Shown here piece after piece: positions 61,101-64,000 of a stretch of DNA of 64,000 bases. The DNA lies in the NCBI GenBank assembly GCA_003260075.1, contig QLIY01000013.1, forward strand, positions 310,001 through 374,000, read 5' to 3'. Under the pieces are notes generated by a model. That model was not told the DNA's origin. It searched no databases and saw nothing but the letters and a program-made list of their open reading frames with translations. Each line of letters opens with the position of its first letter. Positions within the stretch are counted from its first letter, which is position 1. A program made the position numbers and the translations under genes. The DNA is from Phallusia mammillata (Eukaryota; Chordata; Ascidiacea; Phlebobranchia; Ascidiidae).

Positions 61101-63502
61101 GTTATTTAAAGAGAGGTCAAACAAAAAGTATTTTGTCAAACTGAAAACACTTTAAAAATATTAGTCTAATGACGATTAATGCTTTGTTGCTTCATAATAA
61201 CCCTATTCAGCCTATACCCTAGCATCAAAAGCATTAACATTACACGAAATATGCTTGGCAATCGGCCAAACAGAACAATGGCATTTCAAGTTACTTTATT
61301 TCTTTGTGCACATAGGCCTGCAAGCTCGTTATTTATAGGCCTACAAGCAAATAATTTTTACAAACAAACAACGGCCAAATAGGCGATAGACATGTCAACA
61401 AACAACAAACTATTAGAAACTTTTCCAGACTTGCCGGCAAATGAATAAACAAGTCTTACCGCTTCGGGGGGGGGGTTTTGTGCACATACAAGCTCGTTAG
61501 CAAATATTTTTTTACAAACAAACAACGGCCAAATGGACGATAGACATGTCAACAAACAACAAACTATTAGGAACTTTTCCAGACTTGCCGGCAAATGAAT
61601 AAACAAGTCTTACCGCTTCGCCTGGGTCAAACTGATCCAGCGCTCTGTCCCAACCGACCCATAAATTTTCGCCAAATACAATGTTTTGTGGAACCATGAA
61701 GTCATAATGACAAGCCTCAATGCGTGACCACGAATTCGCTTCCAAGCCGTAATCCCACGACTGAAAACCCAAAAACAATGTTGGTAATGTCGATATGGTT
61801 CAAATTGAAAAATGCAAAACTTTTTGAATGCAATGCGAAATAGGATGACCTACCTAACCAACCATTTATTTTGGAAATGTTTTTATTTAAAAACACACAA
61901 AACGTGTTCAAATTACGTAAACGAAATGCATTCGTGAACAAATCCTGATTTATACCGGATTAAAATGCAATCAAAACTAACTTTACATAGACATTTTTGT
62001 ACAATGTATAATATATGCTAGAACAAAAATACTGTTTTTTTTATAATATACAACCAATTTTTGGGCGAACACTTACTAATCTTATCATTTCATCAGCAGT
62101 TGGCTGTACGTTAGATCTGACATCATTATGTGCTGAAACTAAATTGTCCACCTTCCACTGCTCCATGTGTTCCGGTCGCAAATATCTTGATTCCTGAAAC
62201 AGATTTTGCAATGTAGTCTTTACCTTTAGGTGTCACCTAAGCTATTTTCACTGGTTCTACTTAAATTAAGGGCTAAACTATAAAGTGCCGTTGTTTAACT
62301 ATCAGCAAAATGCAGCTTCGACTGGCCCTGTACAGGCTAAAAGAGGGTAGACTGAAGAAACAATATTATACTTCATGTGGGATTAAAGTTTTGTCTTATT
62401 AGGACTTATAAGTCTTTGATGGTTAAGAACGTTTAGATTCAGCTGTATATGAATGAAACATGTATTGTTATTTTCATAGGTCCTAGTCCCCTCCCTAAAT
62501 AAGCAGTTCTTTTAAGACAAAGTGAAATGATTTCAATGAACCATCCAAGCGGACCTTAATTCAGACTGTATGAGCTAATTTAACGTCAAGCAGGGAAATT
62601 TCTAGCACAACGGTTCTCAAACTGGGTCCACCAAGCGGTTTTATAGGGACTAAGAGGAGCAAAGAGTATTTCCACAATATTATGTAATTTCAGATCTTGC
62701 AACTGTATTAGCAAAAATGTGGCAGGTATATAAATGAGTGTCCCATGACTAAAAATGACCCTTTACTTCAGTTTAAAAGTAACAAAGGAAGCGATTGTCC
62801 GCCCACAATTATATTGCTGTTTTAATCTTGTTTGTGACGTACATATTGCCCTTTAGCCATTCTCAAGCAATGCAATATTATAAAACTAAAAAAATCATCT
62901 TGCATGTTGCTGTGAGAATACATGTGCGAGTAATAAATAACCGCTTAGCTGTTAACCTAGGTTTTGCTGGACCGCGAATGCTTTAGAAACTTGTGAAGGG
63001 ATTGTTGTGACAAAAAACCCGAAAAGTTTGAGAACCACTGCTCTAGCACTTACAGTAGGATGTGGTTTTAGTTTTGTTGTAAGTTGATAATTTAGTTAAA
63101 AATGCTAAAAATTTGTATTTGGTTTATATGTAGTGCAGTCTACTAAACCTCAAAGTTGTTTAACATTCGCTCCTGCAGCCTTGTTTTGACGTTTTTAACA
63201 ATCTGACTTGTTTTTCCACTTCCTAACTTGAGTCTTTTCTGCTGCTGAAAGTCCCTGTACAGTTTCGAATAAAACGTCTTCTGATTGTTGTCGGCATTTT
63301 TGTACATTTCCCGTAAATAGCTTTCTTTCCATGAAACCTGGTCGATTCTATCTTTACTGATTTCTGGATGATAGCTATTAGCGCCATTTTGCAATGCCGA
63401 TGATATACCATTGACTTGATGAGGTCTGCGTTTTGTTGCAAGCACGTTTTCTGTAAGCAATAAAGGCACAACCACCACCAGACAATATTGAGTAACACAC
63501 AT
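58142..63502 (-). CDS. CAP-superfamily protein with C-terminal membrane anchor (GLIPR1-like)
   Basis: Minus-strand exons in transcript order: 63502-63149, 62193-62077, 61760-61614, 60831-60632, 60132-60044 (or the near-identical 59972-59884), 58401-58142; total 1167 nt, 388 aa, phases consistent. A signal peptide (residues 1-22) precedes a basic helical stretch of ~110 residues not typical of the family. The CAP domain follows: HNDVRSNVQP, SWDYGLEANSWSR, ACHYD, GENLWVG, NTWFDEKPNF, CERYVQMIW, FMACYYEP. The hinge PYFVGRSCSFC...LCESKLC follows (NLC in the 60044-60132 copy), then a threonine-rich linker and a transmembrane helix (GSLMGTTLIATITIAIAV) with a short basic tail KISRRNPNGLCSR. CAP proteins are secreted or surface-bound; mammalian GLIPR1 has the same layout. 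The usual CAP1 histidine is arginine here. The end could instead continue through a donor-like AG/GTAAGG at the stop. Confidence 0.87.
58290..59230. repeat. 470-bp doubled segment including part of CAP exon 6
   Basis: Copy 58290-58753, G10 at 58754-58763, copy 58764-59230. The second copy carries a truncated version of CAP exon 6 (58764-58877 on the minus strand, TGRTVMCDCFDVV) and a complete hAT, while the first carries the full exon and a truncated hAT. Confidence 0.85.
58982..59339. mobile_element. Non-autonomous hAT in CAP intron 5
   Basis: Ends CAGGGTTGGGGAACCTGTGG and the inverted-related AGGTTCGATCCCCACGCCTG. Perfect target duplication ATCTAAAT at 58974-58981 and 59340-59347. A truncated copy lies at 58504-58753. 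Confidence 0.88.
59340..59660. repeat. Doubled segment around G11
   Basis: About 145 bp before and after the G11 run at 59490-59500 match with small differences (TCTAAATTCTGTGTAATG onward). Intronic to the CAP gene. Confidence 0.8.
59884..59972 (-). pseudogene. Second copy of CAP exon 5
   Basis: 89-nt exon, nearly identical to 60044-60132, with both splice sites. The two lie on either side of a G10 run (60000-60009). Including both would break the frame because each is 89 nt, so either they are alleles or they are mutually exclusive. I cannot tell which copy belongs in the chromosome. Confidence 0.75.
60375..60566. mobile_element. TA-flanked MITE in CAP intron 4
   Basis: Ends CAGTAAACCTCGGTTAATC and GGATTAACTGAGGTTTTCTG are flanked by TA at 60373-60374 and 60567-60568. 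Same family as 10806-10948 and 54058-54241. Confidence 0.82.
61305..61620. repeat. Doubled segment at the CAP exon 3 donor
   Basis: The last bases of CAP exon 3, its donor and ~130 bp of intron 3 occur on both sides of a G10 run (61466-61475). The copy next to the intact exon 3 (ending at 61614) is the functional one. Confidence 0.8.
62608..63040. mobile_element. Non-autonomous hAT in CAP intron 1
   Basis: Ends CAACGGTTCTCAAACT and AGTTTGAGAACCACTG. Near-perfect target duplication TTCTAGCA / CTCTAGCA at 62600-62607 and 63041-63048. Confidence 0.82.
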
Positions 63503-64000
63503 TTTGTGAACAAAACATTTGTTTATTAACTGCTGGCACGTTGTACTTTGTTACGCAACAGTTATACTTGTAGTTAACAATGGAATGTATTGCATGCAGT
63601 TAAGGGCGATGCCTTTAATTTGTTGCCCAATATTAGACCGTTTTTACACACTGCGGTTCCAAATTTAATGAGTTTGTCTTTAATTTCCACATGGCTTAAC
63701 CTTAATCGGTCGTTACATGAACGTTGTTTTGCAAACAAGGGCCCTTGGGTATTGTTTTATTTTGATGTAAAAACATCAGTCCACCATTTTTACAAATAGT
63801 TTCAGCAGCCTTTTTGTTTTGTTTGTGGTGCACTGCAAGGCTGCTAAAAATAAAAACGACTTGTTACAGATATTTAGTTGTGACTTAAACTACATTCGAT
63901 GCCCGAAAACTACTATTCTAGAATGCAGCAGTCAATTTATGTGGCCCTGAATTTATGAGTACAATATACAACCTTTAACACAAACAACTTTATTATTGAC
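63503..64000. other. 5' flank of the CAP gene
   Basis: Upstream of the minus-strand CAP start codon. An out-of-frame ATG lies 11 bases upstream (63513). No clear TATA box or acceptor was recognised, and no other gene is seen up to the window edge. Confidence 0.5.

Noticed and set aside
3745-61620. G/C-tract-seeded tandem duplication as a new biological process
   Set aside because: Uniform run length of 10, blockwise strand and allele-like copies fit an assembly artefact better. Kept as an alternative in the first finding.
63223-63513. Alternative minus-strand start MFTKCVL
   Set aside because: It is out of frame with the CAP exons. The ATG at 63502 gives a signal peptide and a donor in the right phase.
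1-64000. CRISPR arrays, operons, rRNA or bacterial signals
   Set aside because: The window is eukaryotic with spliced genes. No direct-repeat/spacer array or rRNA-like sequence was seen.

Overview
The window is AT-rich, intron-dense animal DNA. The metazoan GAREM adaptor, an exon-per-domain EGF gene, a CAP-superfamily protein and a heavy load of short hAT-type elements are all present. The overall look (compact genes, a Sulfotransfer_4-like family, allele-like sequence duplicated at many joins) fits a tunicate such as an ascidian. That taxonomic call is inference; no rRNA or mitochondrial marker is present.

Layout. 1-5640: non-coding upstream DNA with repeats. 5780-16110 (+): a 25-exon secreted protein with a signal peptide, 23 EGF-like domains and a C-terminal somatomedin-B domain (989 aa as modelled), with a TATA box upstream. 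16807-29386 (+): three tandem 4-exon genes for small sulfotransferase-like proteins with a C-terminal membrane anchor (257, 257 and 254 aa). Remnants of the EGF gene's last exon and 3' UTR lie between them, so the duplicated unit included the 3' end of the EGF gene. 32394-52427 (+): a 14-exon GAREM orthologue (774 aa; CABIT domain, proline-rich linker, C-terminal SAM). 58142-63502 (-): a 6-exon CAP protein with a signal peptide and C-terminal transmembrane segment (388 aa, GLIPR1-like). All exon models were built by reading splice sites by eye. Each summed CDS is divisible by 3 with matching phases.

Repeats. Many non-autonomous hAT elements have visible 8-bp target duplications. One nested composite hAT occurs twice in opposite orientation (21362-22217 and 26005-26890). 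TA-flanked MITEs, tRNA-derived SINE heads and a dispersed family with hammerhead-like CTGATGA...GAAAC cores are also present.

Assembly caution. About 30 runs of G or C, mostly exactly 10 nt, each sit between two near-identical (allele-like) copies of flanking sequence. They are G in some blocks and C in others. The best explanation is that N-gaps between overlapping allelic contigs were converted to G. If so, several apparent exon duplications here (EGF exons 6/7, sulfotransferase-2 exon 3, CAP exon 5) are assembly artefacts. The neighbouring genes show no obvious shared pathway, apart from three of the four families being secreted or membrane-anchored.
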